NCBI RefSeq assembly: GCF_003050925.1
Contig: NZ_QAOV01000003.1
Location: forward strand, 62,001-126,000
Length of the DNA: 64,000 nucleotides
DNA from: Pseudomonas sp. GV085
GTDB lineage: Bacteria > Pseudomonadota > Gammaproteobacteria > Pseudomonadales > Pseudomonadaceae
Direction of reading: 5' to 3'
The notes under the pieces were generated by a model that saw only the letters and a program-made list of their open reading frames with translations, ran no database searches and had not been told where the DNA came from. Below, one piece after another: positions 46,609-55,375 of the stretch. A program made the translations under genes and the position numbers. Position 1 is the first letter of the stretch. Every line of letters starts with the position of its first letter.

Positions 46609-47928
46609 TCAACGGCCGGACGTGATGCTCAGCCCTTTGAGCAGGCTCAGGGCCTGGGCCAATTGGTAATCATCGTCCTGTGGCATCGGCTTGGCTTTGC
46701 CGCTGGAACCGGTCGGTTTGTCTGCGCCGCCGTTGCCGTTGCCCAGGTGACCCTGCAGGTCCGCTTCCTTGAAGTAGTCGCTGTCCTGCTCGCTGGTGAT
46801 CTTGGCCTTGCGCACTTCGATGTCCGGGACGATGCCCTGGGCCTGGATGGAGCGGCCGTTCGGCGTGTAATACAGCGCCGTGGTGATCTTCAATGCGCGC
46901 TCGTTGTTGAGCGGCAGAACCGTCTGTACCGAGCCCTTGCCGAAACTGGTGGTGCCCATCAGCACGGCGCGTTTCTGGTCCTGCAGGGCGCCGGCGACAA
47001 TTTCCGAAGCCGAAGCGCTGCCGCCGTTGATCAGCACGACCATTGGCACGGCTTCGCTTTCGTCCTTGCCGGTGGCAGAGAAGCGCAGCTCGGAGTTGGC
47101 AATACGGCCCTTGGTGTAAACGATCAGGCCCTTGGTAATGAAGTGGTCGACCACTTCGACCGCCGATTGCAACACCCCGCCCGGGTTGTTGCGCAGGTCG
47201 AGAATGATGCCCTTGAGCTTCTTGCCGTTGTCCTTGCGCAGCTTGGCCAGGGCCTTGGAAACCTCTTCGCCGGTCTTGACCTGGAACTGGGTGATGCGGA
47301 TATAGCCGTAGCCCGACTCCAGCAACTGGCTCTTCACGCTCTTCACCTGAATGACGGCGCGAGTCAGGGTCACGTCGAACGGTGCCCCGCCGTCGCGCAC
47401 CAGGGTCAGGGTGATTTTCTGGCCGATCTTGCCGCGCATCTTGTCGACGGCTTCGGTCATGCTCTGGCCACGGGTGGGTTGGCCGTTGATCTTGACGATG
47501 AAGTCGCCGGCCTGGATGCCGGCCTTGGAGGCCGGGGTGTCATCGATGGGCGAAACCACCTTGATGAAGCCGTCTTCGGCACCGACTTCGATACCCAGGC
47601 CACCGAATTCCCCGCTGGTGCTTTCCTGCAACTCGGCGAAGTCTTCAGGGCCGAGGTAGGCCGAATGCGGATCGAGGTTGCCGAGCATGCCCTTGATGGC
47701 GTTTTCCAGCAGAGTCTTGTCGTCCACTGGTTCGACATAAGCGGCTTTGATCCGGTCCATCACCTCGGCAAAGGTGCGCAACTCATCCAGCGGCAGTGGC
47801 GCCTTGGTGGTCGCAGCAGTGCCTGCAGGCGCAACCGCCGGGGCTGGTTGAGCGGCAAACGCCAGAGGCGCGCCGATCACCAGGGCGATCGTCAGGGCCA
47901 GCGAGGTAAGGCGGGACAAATACAGCAT
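46609..47928 (-). CDS. ctpA: S41-family carboxyl-terminal processing protease CtpA
   Basis: A 439-residue periplasmic protease. The signal peptide ends near LAFAA (residue 26), a PDZ domain covers about 105-185 (GLGIEVG...IQAGDFIVKING), and the S41 core holds Ser306 in GGSASASEI and Lys331 in TSFGKGSVQT, the Ser-Lys dyad with the 25-residue spacing of Prc. In P. aeruginosa CtpA degrades peptidoglycan cross-link hydrolases; that role is expected here. It follows envC in the same operon. Confidence 0.95.
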   Translation of the reverse strand: MLYLSRLTSLALTIALVIGAPLAFAAQPAPAVAPAGTAATTKAPLPLDELRTFAEVMDRIKAAYVEPVDDKTLLENAIKGMLGNLDPHSAYLGPEDFAELQESTSGEFGGLGIEVGAEDGFIKVVSPIDDTPASKAGIQAGDFIVKINGQPTRGQSMTEAVDKMRGKIGQKITLTLVRDGGAPFDVTLTRAVIQVKSVKSQLLESGYGYIRITQFQVKTGEEVSKALAKLRKDNGKKLKGIILDLRNNPGGVLQSAVEVVDHFITKGLIVYTKGRIANSELRFSATGKDESEAVPMVVLINGGSASASEIVAGALQDQKRAVLMGTTSFGKGSVQTVLPLNNERALKITTALYYTPNGRSIQAQGIVPDIEVRKAKITSEQDSDYFKEADLQGHLGNGNGGADKPTGSSGKAKPMPQDDDYQLAQALSLLKGLSITSGR

Positions 47929-47962
47929 GTCGAACGAACTCCTAATGTAGGTAACTCAACGC

Positions 47963-49258
47963 CTATCCTTGCGCGTGGCACCATTGCGCGGGGTCACTCG
48001 GGTGACCCAGCTGACGAATTGCGAAATACAGCGCTGGTGTGTCCTGCCCGCCACTGTTACCGACAGTGGAAATAGGCTCACCGGCTTTTACAACGTCACC
48101 CGCAGACTTGAGCAGCGTCTGGTTGTGACCGTACAGACTCAGATAACCATTGCCGTGGTCGAGAATCACCAGCAACCCGGCGCCACGCAACCAGTCGGCG
48201 AACACCACGCGACCACCGTGTACGGCACGCACTGCACTGCCGGCAGACGCGCCGATCATCACGCCGTCCCACTTGGTCCGGGCATCGTCGCCACGGCTTT
48301 CACCGAAACGCGCCAGCAGTCGACCGTCGACAGGCCAGGGAAGTTTGCCGCGGGTTGACGCAAACGGGCCGCCAAAGGTCTCGCCGGAACTGGAAACCAG
48401 TGCGCCTGGTGTCGATCTGACCGGTTTGCGTGGGGCATCGTCGCTGGCATCTGCCTGCGCCTGGGCCTCACGTAAACGCTTTTTTTCGGCTTCCTGCTGG
48501 GCAATCAGCGCTTTTTGCCGCGCTTCTTCTGCCTCACGGGCCTGGCGGGCCAGGGTTTCTTCAATGGTTTTAAGGACTTTAGACAGGTCTGCCTGATCCT
48601 GCTCGCGAGCAGCCAGTTTCTGATCGCGAGCCTTTACGTCGTCATTGAGTTTGGCCAGGACTTTCTGGCGCTCCTGGCGAACTTTCTCGAGTTCGTCACG
48701 CTGGGTATCGAGGCTGCTTTGCTGCACCAGCAATTGCGCCTGTTGCATGGCGATGTCTTTCTCGACGTTTGACAGTTGGCGCAGGGTTTCGTTGAAACTT
48801 TTCAGCTGCTCCAGGCGAGCCTGGCTCAGGTAGTCGTAATAGGTGAGGGTGCGAGCGAATTTTTCAGGATTTTGCTGGTTGAGCAGCAGCTTGAGGTATT
48901 CCTGACGACCGTTCTGGTAGGCCGCCCGGGCCTGCATGGCGATCAGTCGTTGCTGCTCAGTGCGCGCGCTCTGGAGTTTTTTTTTCTCTGCATCGAGGCG
49001 CTGTAGCTCGGCTTCGCTTTTCTTCAGCTCTTTTTGCAGGGCTTCGACCTGCTTCTCGAGCTTGCCCATTTCGGTTTCGGTGCCCTTGAGCTCTTTCTGC
49101 ACACCGGACTTCTCTTCCTGCAGCTTGCCCAGCAGTTTCTTCAGCTCGGCAATATCCTGACGCGTGGCGTCCAACTGTTGTTGGGTGTCTGCGCGCTCGT
49201 CAGCAAAGGCCGGTTGGAGCAGGCATGTCAAGGCTAGGGCTATCAGGACGCGAAGCAT
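47963..49258 (-). CDS. envC: Amidase activator EnvC-like, degenerate M23 domain
   Basis: A 431-residue periplasmic protein: signal peptide (LLQPAFA), long coiled coil (about residues 25-280, for example LKKLLGKLQEEKSGVQKELKGTE), and a C-terminal LytM domain. The zinc ligands are degenerate (KWDGVMIGAS where active enzymes have H..D, and LYFAIR instead of LHFEIR), exactly as in EnvC, which activates AmiA/AmiB during septation instead of cutting peptidoglycan. The start at 49258 (MLRVLIALA) gives the signal peptide. It lies between gpmI and ctpA. Confidence 0.9.
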   Translation of the reverse strand: MLRVLIALALTCLLQPAFADERADTQQQLDATRQDIAELKKLLGKLQEEKSGVQKELKGTETEMGKLEKQVEALQKELKKSEAELQRLDAEKKKLQSARTEQQRLIAMQARAAYQNGRQEYLKLLLNQQNPEKFARTLTYYDYLSQARLEQLKSFNETLRQLSNVEKDIAMQQAQLLVQQSSLDTQRDELEKVRQERQKVLAKLNDDVKARDQKLAAREQDQADLSKVLKTIEETLARQAREAEEARQKALIAQQEAEKKRLREAQAQADASDDAPRKPVRSTPGALVSSSGETFGGPFASTRGKLPWPVDGRLLARFGESRGDDARTKWDGVMIGASAGSAVRAVHGGRVVFADWLRGAGLLVILDHGNGYLSLYGHNQTLLKSAGDVVKAGEPISTVGNSGGQDTPALYFAIRQLGHPSDPAQWCHAQG

Positions 49259-49371
49259 AGGGGCGGGCGGCACCAGGGAAAGGGACAGCCTAGTATGCCC
49301 GCCATGGGCGGCAAAAAAAATGCCCATTTCTGACTGTGTGATAACTGGGCCGAAAAACACCGAAAACCCAC

Positions 49372-49472
49372 TGTAGGAGCAGCCGGTCGACGCTCGACTG
49401 CTCGCGATGGCGTCCTAACATTCAATATCGATATTGACTGTCAGATTGCTATCGCGAGCAGGCTCCCCACAG
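49372..49472. repeat. REP pair, both arms atypical
   Basis: The left arm (49372-49408) is TGTAGGAGC then about 17 extra bases (AGCCGGTCGACGCTCGA) then CTGCTCGCGAT, the same extended layout as at 7544. The right arm (49452-49472) has lost CG from the CTCGCTCC core. Confidence 0.8.
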
Positions 49473-49498
49473 GGTTTTGTGGCGTTCGGAAGATCTAA

Positions 49499-51028
49499 TC
49501 AGACCAGAATCGAAGTCCCGGTCATTTCCGCCGGTTGCTCAAGGCCCAGCAACTTCAGCATGGTCGGCGCCACGTCCGCCAGCACGCCGCCTTCGCGGAC
49601 CTTCAGGTCGCGCTTGCCGACATAGATGAATGGCACCGGCTCGGTGGTATGCGCAGTGTGCGCCTGGCCAGTGGTCTCATCGGACATTTGCTCGACGTTA
49701 CCGTGGTCAGCCGTGATCAGCGCTTCGCCACCGACCTTTTCCAGTGCATCGACGATGCGACCCACGCACAGGTCCAGGCATTCAACGGCCTTGACCGCCG
49801 CTTCGAACACGCCGCTGTGGCCGACCATGTCGCCGTTGGCGTAGTTGACCACGATCACGTCGTAACGCTGGTTTTCGATGGCATCGACGATGCGGTCGGT
49901 GACTTCCGGTGCGCTCATTTCCGGTTGCAAGTCATAGGTGGCGACTTTCGGCGACGGAATCAGGATGCGTTCTTCGCCCGGGAACGGTTCTTCGCGGCCG
50001 CCGGAGAAGAAGAAGGTCACGTGGGCATATTTTTCGGTTTCAGCGATGCGCAGCTGGGTCTTGCCGTTTTTCGCCAGATAGTCGCCCAGCACATTTTCCA
50101 GGCTGCCGGCAGCAAAAGCCGACGGTGCAGGGATGCTGGCGGCGTATTGGGTCAGCATGACGAAACCGGCCAGTTTCGGCTGGCGGGCACGCTCGAACTC
50201 ACTGAAGTTGTCTTCGACGAACACGCGTGTCAGTTCGCGGGCGCGGTCGGCGCGAAAGTTCATGAACACCACGGCATCACCGTCTTCGACTTTTACCGGC
50301 TCGCCAATGGAGGTAGCTTTGACGAATTCGTCGCTCTCGCCACGCTCGTAGGCTGCTTGCAGGCCTTCCTGAGCGGTGGCGGCGTTGAATTCGCCCTGAC
50401 CATCGACAATCAGGTTGTAGGCCTGAGACACGCGGTCCCAACGGTTGTCGCGGTCCATGGCGTAATAGCGACCGATGATGCTGGCGATCCGGCCTTTGCC
50501 CAAGGCCTGGAAAGTCGCGTCGAGCAGTTCGATCGACGACTGCGCGCTTTTTGGCGGAGTATCGCGGCCGTCGAGGAAGGCGTGCAGGTAGATGTTTTGC
50601 GCACCGCGCTTGAAGGCCAGTTCGGCCATGGCGACCAGGTGATCCTGGTGGCTATGCACGCCGCCATCGGACAACAGGCCCATGAAATGCACGGCTTTGC
50701 CAGCGGCGACGGCTTTGTCCACGGCGGCGCAGATGGTCGGGTTCTCGAAGAACTCGCCGTCGCGGATCGATTTGGTGACGCGCGTGAAGTCCTGATACAC
50801 CACGCGGCCGGCGCCGAGGTTCATGTGGCCGACTTCGGAGTTGCCCATCTGGCCATCCGGCAGGCCGACGTCCATGCCGCTGCCGGAGATCAGGCCGTTC
50901 GGCACTGTGGCCCACAGGCGGTCCAGTACGGGCTTCTTCGCGGCGAAGATGGCGTTGGATTCAGGGCTCTCACTGTGACCGAAGCCGTCGAGAATGATCA
51001 GGACCAAAGGTTTAGGCGTGGTAGTCAT
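49499..51028 (-). CDS. gpmI: 2,3-bisphosphoglycerate-independent phosphoglycerate mutase
   Basis: A 509-residue alkaline-phosphatase-fold enzyme that interconverts 3- and 2-phosphoglycerate using two Mn ions. The metal Asp in ILDGFGHSE, the phosphoserine Ser64 in [15 protein letters not shown], and the metal motifs [11 protein letters not shown] and [11 protein letters not shown] are present. The start at 51028 (MTTTPKPLV) matches the family. It opens the gpmI-envC-ctpA-yibQ operon and is divergent from yibN. Confidence 0.97.
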   Translation of the reverse strand: MTTTPKPLVLIILDGFGHSESPESNAIFAAKKPVLDRLWATVPNGLISGSGMDVGLPDGQMGNSEVGHMNLGAGRVVYQDFTRVTKSIRDGEFFENPTICAAVDKAVAAGKAVHFMGLLSDGGVHSHQDHLVAMAELAFKRGAQNIYLHAFLDGRDTPPKSAQSSIELLDATFQALGKGRIASIIGRYYAMDRDNRWDRVSQAYNLIVDGQGEFNAATAQEGLQAAYERGESDEFVKATSIGEPVKVEDGDAVVFMNFRADRARELTRVFVEDNFSEFERARQPKLAGFVMLTQYAASIPAPSAFAAGSLENVLGDYLAKNGKTQLRIAETEKYAHVTFFFSGGREEPFPGEERILIPSPKVATYDLQPEMSAPEVTDRIVDAIENQRYDVIVVNYANGDMVGHSGVFEAAVKAVECLDLCVGRIVDALEKVGGEALITADHGNVEQMSDETTGQAHTAHTTEPVPFIYVGKRDLKVREGGVLADVAPTMLKLLGLEQPAEMTGTSILV

Positions 51029-51118
51029 GGAATCCACTCGTGGCTGAGGTAAAAGGGGTAATGGAAAAAGGAGTCGCAGTTTAAAGCGAAGTTCCTGCCA
51101 CGTCACCGCCGGACGGGG

Positions 51119-51147
51119 TTTGGCCCACCATAGTGGCTGTGTATACT
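51119..51147 (+). promoter_or_regulatory. Candidate sigma-70 promoter of yibN-grxC-secB
   Basis: TTTGGC-N17-TATACT ends 33 bp before the yibN start, within the short divergent region with gpmI. Confidence 0.45.
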
Positions 51148-51180
51148 GGCCGACATTTTAACGCCCTGGAACCTCCTTCG

Positions 51181-51594
51181 ATGGTTGCTCACCTGATTGA
51201 ATTCGCCACTAACCACTACATTCTCGTCGGTATCTTCGTCGTACTGCTGGCGTTGCTGATTGCCTATCAAATGCAGGGCGGCGGCCGTAGCCTGAGCACC
51301 GGCGAACTGACCGGGCTGGTCAACAAGGACGCAGGCGTGGTGATCGACATTCGTCCAACCAAGGATTTCGCCGCCGGTCACATTGTCGGCGCGCTGAACA
51401 TTCCCCAGGACAAACTGGCCGCCCGCGTTGGCGAACTGGAAAAGCACAAGGCCAAGACCATCATCCTGGTCGACGCCATGGGCCAGACCGCCGGCACCCA
51501 CGCCCGCGAACTGATGAAATCCGGCTTCACCGCCGCCAAGCTGTCCGGCGGTATCTCCAGCTGGAAAGCCGACAATCTGCCGCTGGTGAAGTGA
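51181..51594 (+). CDS. yibN: Membrane-anchored rhodanese-like protein (YibN), catalytic Cys absent
   Basis: A 137-residue protein with one N-terminal membrane helix (YILVGIFVVLLALLIAY, about residues 13-29) and a cytoplasmic rhodanese domain (VVIDIRPTKDFAAGHIVGALNIP, then LSGGISSWKADNLP). The active-site loop, normally C-x-x-G-x-R/T, reads DAMGQTAG, so the catalytic Cys is missing and sulfurtransferase activity is not expected. It heads yibN-grxC-secB, the same order as in E. coli. Confidence 0.9.
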   Translation: MVAHLIEFATNHYILVGIFVVLLALLIAYQMQGGGRSLSTGELTGLVNKDAGVVIDIRPTKDFAAGHIVGALNIPQDKLAARVGELEKHKAKTIILVDAMGQTAGTHARELMKSGFTAAKLSGGISSWKADNLPLVK

Positions 51595-51595
51595 T

Positions 51596-51850
51596 ATGAG
51601 TAGCGTCGTCGTCTATTCCAGCGATTACTGCCCTTTCTGCTCGCGAGCCAAGTACCTGCTCGAGAACAAAGGCGTGGCCTTCGAAGAGATCAAGGTCGAT
51701 GGCAAGCCGCAGGTGCGCGCTGCGATGGCCCAGAAGGCCGGGCGTACGTCCGTGCCGCAAATCTGGATCGGCAGCACCCACGTGGGCGGTTGTGATGATT
51801 TGTTCGCCCTGGAGCGTGCCGGCAAGCTCGACGCGCTGCTCAGGGCCTGA
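51596..51850 (+). CDS. grxC: Glutaredoxin 3
   Basis: An 84-residue dithiol glutaredoxin with active site CPFC (Cys12, Cys15), the cis-Pro loop TSVPQIWIG and the glutathione-binding GGCDDL. It reduces disulfides and glutathione mixed disulfides in the cytoplasm. It begins one base after the yibN stop. Confidence 0.97.
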   Translation: MSSVVVYSSDYCPFCSRAKYLLENKGVAFEEIKVDGKPQVRAAMAQKAGRTSVPQIWIGSTHVGGCDDLFALERAGKLDALLRA

Positions 51851-51906
51851 CGGTAATACCCCAAACAAGCAAACCTAAAAGAACCCTGGATCAAGAAGGA
51901 TCTGCG

Positions 51907-52392
51907 ATGACTGACCAACAGAACACTGCTGCGACCGAAGAAGAAACTGCACCGCAATTCTCCTTGCAGCGCATTTATGTGCGTGACCTGTCCTTCGAAG
52001 CTCCGAAAAGCCCGGCGATCTTCCGCCAGCAGTGGGAGCCGAGCGTCGCTCTGGATCTGCAGACTAAACAAACGTCTCTGGAAGGTGACTTCCACGAAGT
52101 CGTGCTGACCCTGTCGGTCACGGTGAAAAACAGCGAAGAAGTGGCGTTTATCGCTGAAGTGCAGCAGGCCGGGATCTTCCTGATCAAGAACCTGGACGCC
52201 GCTTCGATGAGCCACACCCTGGGTGCGTTCTGCCCGAACATCCTGTTCCCGTACGCTCGCGAAGCGCTGGACAGCCTGGTGACCCGTGGTTCGTTCCCGG
52301 CGCTGATGCTGGCTCCGGTAAACTTCGATGCGCTGTACGCTCAAGAGCGGCAACGCATGCAGGATTCGGGCGACGCTCCGACCGTTCAATAA
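51907..52392 (+). CDS. secB: Protein-export chaperone SecB
   Basis: A 161-residue cytoplasmic chaperone that keeps preproteins unfolded and hands them to SecA. The family text [28 protein letters not shown] [13 protein letters not shown] and [32 protein letters not shown] is clear. It ends the yibN-grxC-secB operon and is followed by a very strong shared terminator. Confidence 0.98.
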   Translation: MTDQQNTAATEEETAPQFSLQRIYVRDLSFEAPKSPAIFRQQWEPSVALDLQTKQTSLEGDFHEVVLTLSVTVKNSEEVAFIAEVQQAGIFLIKNLDAASMSHTLGAFCPNILFPYAREALDSLVTRGSFPALMLAPVNFDALYAQERQRMQDSGDAPTVQ

Positions 52393-52398
52393 AAAAGC

Positions 52399-52455
52399 TT
52401 CGTTTGGCCCATGAAAAAGCGCCTTTGACGGCGCTTTTTTCATGGGCCAAACGAA
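52399..52455. terminator. Extended bidirectional terminator between secB and trmL
   Basis: Arms 52399-52423 and 52430-52455 are complementary over 25 bp with one bulged T (TTCGTTTGGCCC...GGGCCAAACGAA outer part, AAAAAGCGCC/GGCGCTTTTT inner part) around a six-base loop. The inner stem with its T run forms a normal terminator in either direction; the outer 14 bp make it unusually long. Confidence 0.9.
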
Positions 52456-52487
52456 ACCTGCGGCAGCTCCTACATTGGGTCGTGGTG

Positions 52488-52943
52488 TTATTTGAAGTCG
52501 TTCTGACGCCAGGCTTCGTAAACGGCCACCGCCACGGTATTGGACAGATTCAGGCTGCGGCAGCCCTCGCGCATCGGCAGGCGCAGGCGTTGCTCGCCGG
52601 GCAGGGCATCCAGCACCTCAGCGGGCAAGCCTCGGCTTTCCGGGCCGAACAGGAACGCATCGCCCGGGGCGAAGCTGGCATCGTGGAACGGCCGCGAACC
52701 CTTGGTGGTGAAGGCGAACAGTCGTGGATGGCCGAGGCTTTCCAGGCAGCTGGCAAGGTCCGCGTGGCGTTGCAGGGTGGCATACTCGTGGTAATCGAGG
52801 CCGGCCCGGCGCAGGCGCTTGTCGTCCATCTCGAAGCCCAGCGGTTCGATCAAATGCAGGTGGCAGCCACTGTTGGCGCACAGCCTGATAACGTTGCCGG
52901 TATTCGGCGGAATTTCTGGTTGGAAAAGGATGACGTGAAACAT
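52488..52943 (-). CDS. trmL: tRNA (cytidine/uridine-2'-O)-methyltransferase TrmL
   Basis: A 151-residue SPOUT methyltransferase that methylates the wobble base of tRNA-Leu. The family blocks ILFQPEIPPNTGNVIRLCANSG, LFGPESRGLP and MREGCRSLNLSNTVAVAVYE (trefoil-knot SAM site) are complete. The ATG at 52943 overlaps the start of the divergent gene at 52942. Confidence 0.95.
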   Translation of the reverse strand: MFHVILFQPEIPPNTGNVIRLCANSGCHLHLIEPLGFEMDDKRLRRAGLDYHEYATLQRHADLASCLESLGHPRLFAFTTKGSRPFHDASFAPGDAFLFGPESRGLPAEVLDALPGEQRLRLPMREGCRSLNLSNTVAVAVYEAWRQNDFK

Positions 52944-53382
52944 GCACGGCTCCGAAGGTAAAGATGACGCGCATTCTACGCCGCCAGAAGGCGAGCGTTC
53001 GAAACTATTCCTGCGGGTGATGGGCTCGCTGGCGATTGTCGGGGTAATGGTCGGGATGATGATCGGTCGCCTGACCACGCCAGACCCCAGCCAGTTGCAG
53101 CAGGTTGAGGTGACGAGCGACGGGCTGGTGGTGTGGTTCAACAACGAGCCCAAGACCCACGGCGAGATGGTTGATGGCAGTGTCGCGCTGCTGTTTGGCG
53201 CCGAGGGCAAGGCGCAGAAAGGCCAGCTCAAGCTCGGCGGCAAGGACGTGAACTGGCGGGTACGTTTGAGCGATGGGGGGCTGTTGCTGACACTGGTGGC
53301 GGCCCGCCCCCTGCAGGGCGAGTGGGCCGGTAGCGAGGTCGATGACCGCTGGCGGCTGGAGATCCATCTCCGGGAGCAATAA
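52942..53382 (+). CDS. Hypothetical membrane-anchored protein
   Basis: A 146-residue protein with one N-terminal membrane helix (VMGSLAIVGVMVGMMIGRLT, about residues 26-45) and a soluble domain (VEVTSDGLVVWFNNEPK, ALLFGAEGKAQKGQLKLGGKDVNWRVR, WRLEIHLREQ) that looks like a beta-rich periplasmic domain. The start codon overlaps that of divergent trmL by two bases (CATG), leaving no conventional intergenic region; a later start near the helix is possible. Family not recognised. Confidence 0.75.
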   Translation: MHGSEGKDDAHSTPPEGERSKLFLRVMGSLAIVGVMVGMMIGRLTTPDPSQLQQVEVTSDGLVVWFNNEPKTHGEMVDGSVALLFGAEGKAQKGQLKLGGKDVNWRVRLSDGGLLLTLVAARPLQGEWAGSEVDDRWRLEIHLREQ

Positions 53383-53600
53383 AAGAGGGGAATCCCCGGC
53401 CTGCCTGTACCAAGGTCCCCAAAACGGGAGGCTCGTCGCGAATGCGGTGTGAGCCTGGTGTAAAGAAGGAACCCCTGACCTGCCTGTATCAAGGGCCCCA
53501 AACGGCTGGGCTCGTCGCGGATGCGGTGTGAGCCCGGTGTAAAGAGGGGAATCCCCGGCCTGCCTGTACCAAGGTCCCCGAAACCGGGTAGGTGAACTGG
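53382..53600. repeat. Tandem direct repeat, unit about 80 bp, 2.7 copies
   Basis: The sequence AAAGAGGGGAATCCCCGGCC begins units at 53382 and 53541; a diverged copy (AAAGAAGGAACCCCTGACC) begins at 53462, giving periods of 80 and 79 bp. Each unit continues CTGCCTGTA-CAAGG-CCCC, then GCTCGTCGCG-ATGCGGTGTGAGCC-GGTGT. The outer copies are closer to each other than to the middle one. There is no ORF. Confidence 0.85.
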
Positions 53601-53673
53601 TTCACTTGATAGGGTTAATGCAGGGGGCGTGCCAGGTTTTAACAGTGCGAAACAAAAAAACGCCTAAAAACGC

Positions 53674-53708
53674 CGAAAGCCCCGTAATCCGGGGCTTTCG
53701 TGTTTTTT
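53674..53708 (+). terminator. Terminator downstream of the tandem repeat
   Basis: CGAAAGCCCC / GGGGCTTTCG, a 10-bp perfect stem with a seven-base loop, followed by TGTTTTTTC. It would end transcription of the membrane protein gene after reading through the tandem repeat. Confidence 0.85.
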
Positions 53709-53812
53709 CGATAGGGGTTCGATTGCGAACGCAGGTAGGGTTTCGACGCTGTTTTTGTGCGCGATTGCGGTTCACGGTGCATTGCGGCGGTGCACAGATA
53801 ACCCCAAAAGCA

Positions 53813-53903
53813 TCGCGAGCAGGCTCGCTCCTACAGGGTTCGATGGTGTCTACACGATAGTGAAAACACCGAAAATCCACTGTAGGAGCGAGCCTGCTCG
53901 CGA
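53813..53903. repeat. Inverted pair of REP elements
   Basis: REP cores at 53813-53835 and 53881-53903 in opposite orientation, directly downstream of ntrC. With the tandem repeat and terminator they account for most of the gap 53383-53938. Confidence 0.9.
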
Positions 53904-53938
53904 TTGGGCCTAACGGTCAGCGAAGAAACAAAGGCTGT

Positions 53939-55375
53939 TTAGCCCTCATCCCCCTCATCATCATCCCCACCATCCACCTTCATCCCCAGTTCCTTGATCT
54001 TGCGGGTCAAGGTGTTGCGCCCCCAGCCCAGCAACACGGCGGCATCGCGACGGCGGCCGGCTGTGTGTTTGAGCGCGGTCTCGATCATGATCCGCTCGAA
54101 GGCCGGCACGGCGCTGTCGAGCAGGCTCGACTGGCCGCGGGCCAGCGCCTGGTCGGCCCACTGGCGCAGGGCCTGCTCCCAGTTGGTCACGGGCGCCGAA
54201 TCCTGCGGCAGGCTCAGCAGCTCCGGCGGCAGGTCACCGATATGCACTTCGCGACCTGAAGCCATCACCGTGATCCAGCGGCAGGTGTTCTCCAGCTGCC
54301 GCACGTTGCCGGGCCACGGCAGGTTCTTCAGGTATTCCTCGGTTTCGCTTTTCAGCAGCTTTGGCTCGACGGCCAGCTCCTGGGCTGCGCGGCTGAGGAA
54401 GTGCTTGGCCAGGGTCGGGATGTCTTCGCGACGGTCCGACAGGCGCGGGATGTGGATGCGGATCACGTTGAGGCGATGGAACAGGTCCTCACGGAATTTT
54501 CCGGCATGCACCAGGGTTTCCAGATTCTGGTGAGTCGCAGCGATGATGCGCACATCGACCTTCACCGGCACATGACCGCCGACGCGGTAAAACTCGCCAT
54601 CAGCCAGTACGCGAAGCAACCGGGTCTGGGTGTCGGCCGGCATGTCGCCGATTTCATCGAGGAACAGCGTGCCGCCGTCAGCCTGTTCGAAGCGCCCGCG
54701 CCGCAGGTTGGCCGCGCCGGTGAACGCGCCTTTCTCGTGGCCGAACAGTTCGGATTCCATGAGGTCTTTGGGGATCGCCGCCATGTTCAGCGCGATGAAC
54801 GGCGACGCTGCCCGCGGGCTGTGACGGTGCAGGGCGTGGGCCACCAGCTCTTTACCGGTACCCGATTCGCCGTTGATCAGTACGGTGATGTTGGAGTGGC
54901 TCAAGCGCCCGATGGCGCGAAACACTTCCTGCATCGCCGGCGCTTCGCCGATGATTTCCGGGGTGCGGGTCAGGGTCGGGGCGACTTCCAGGCCTTGTTG
55001 TTCCTGGGCGTGCTGGTTGGCGCGCTTGACGAGGGAAACCGCCTCGTCGACGTCGAACGGCTTGGGCAGGTACTCGAAAGCGCCGCCCTGATAGGACGCG
55101 ACAGCGCTGTCCAGGTCGGAGTGAGCGGTCATGATGATGACCGGCAGTCGTGGATGCTGCTCGCGAATCCGCGCCAGAAGCTCCAGGCCGCTGGCGCCGG
55201 GCATGCGGATATCGGAAATGATCACGTCCGGCTGCTGGCGAGCCAGGCGGCTCATCACACCATCGGCGCTGTCGAAGCTTTGCGTGGTCATGCCTTCCTG
55301 CTGCAGGGCTTTTTCCAGGACCCAACGGATAGAACGGTCGTCATCGACGATCCACACGGTTTCACTACGGCTCAT
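53939..55375 (-). CDS. ntrC: Nitrogen regulation response regulator NtrC
   Basis: A 478-residue sigma-54 activator. The receiver domain has the acidic pair near residue 11 and the phosphorylated Asp55 (ISDIRMPG). The AAA+ domain has Walker A GESGTGKE (169-176), the sigma-54 contact loop GAFTGA (216-221) and Walker B GGTLFLDE. The C-terminal Fis-type helix-turn-helix is GRRRDAAVLLGWGRNTLTRKIKELG. Phosphorylated by NtrB under nitrogen limitation, it activates glnA and uptake genes. The start overlaps the ntrB stop by four bases. Confidence 0.98.
   Translation of the reverse strand: MSRSETVWIVDDDRSIRWVLEKALQQEGMTTQSFDSADGVMSRLARQQPDVIISDIRMPGASGLELLARIREQHPRLPVIIMTAHSDLDSAVASYQGGAFEYLPKPFDVDEAVSLVKRANQHAQEQQGLEVAPTLTRTPEIIGEAPAMQEVFRAIGRLSHSNITVLINGESGTGKELVAHALHRHSPRAASPFIALNMAAIPKDLMESELFGHEKGAFTGAANLRRGRFEQADGGTLFLDEIGDMPADTQTRLLRVLADGEFYRVGGHVPVKVDVRIIAATHQNLETLVHAGKFREDLFHRLNVIRIHIPRLSDRREDIPTLAKHFLSRAAQELAVEPKLLKSETEEYLKNLPWPGNVRQLENTCRWITVMASGREVHIGDLPPELLSLPQDSAPVTNWEQALRQWADQALARGQSSLLDSAVPAFERIMIETALKHTAGRRRDAAVLLGWGRNTLTRKIKELGMKVDGGDDDEGDEG

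Noticed and set aside
53382..53600. Tandem repeat as a CRISPR array
   Set aside because: Units of about 80 bp are contiguous without unique spacers, and no cas genes are present.
53602..53880. A 92-codon minus-strand frame downstream of ntrC
   Set aside because: It is built from REP sequence and a terminator hairpin and has no plausible start context.
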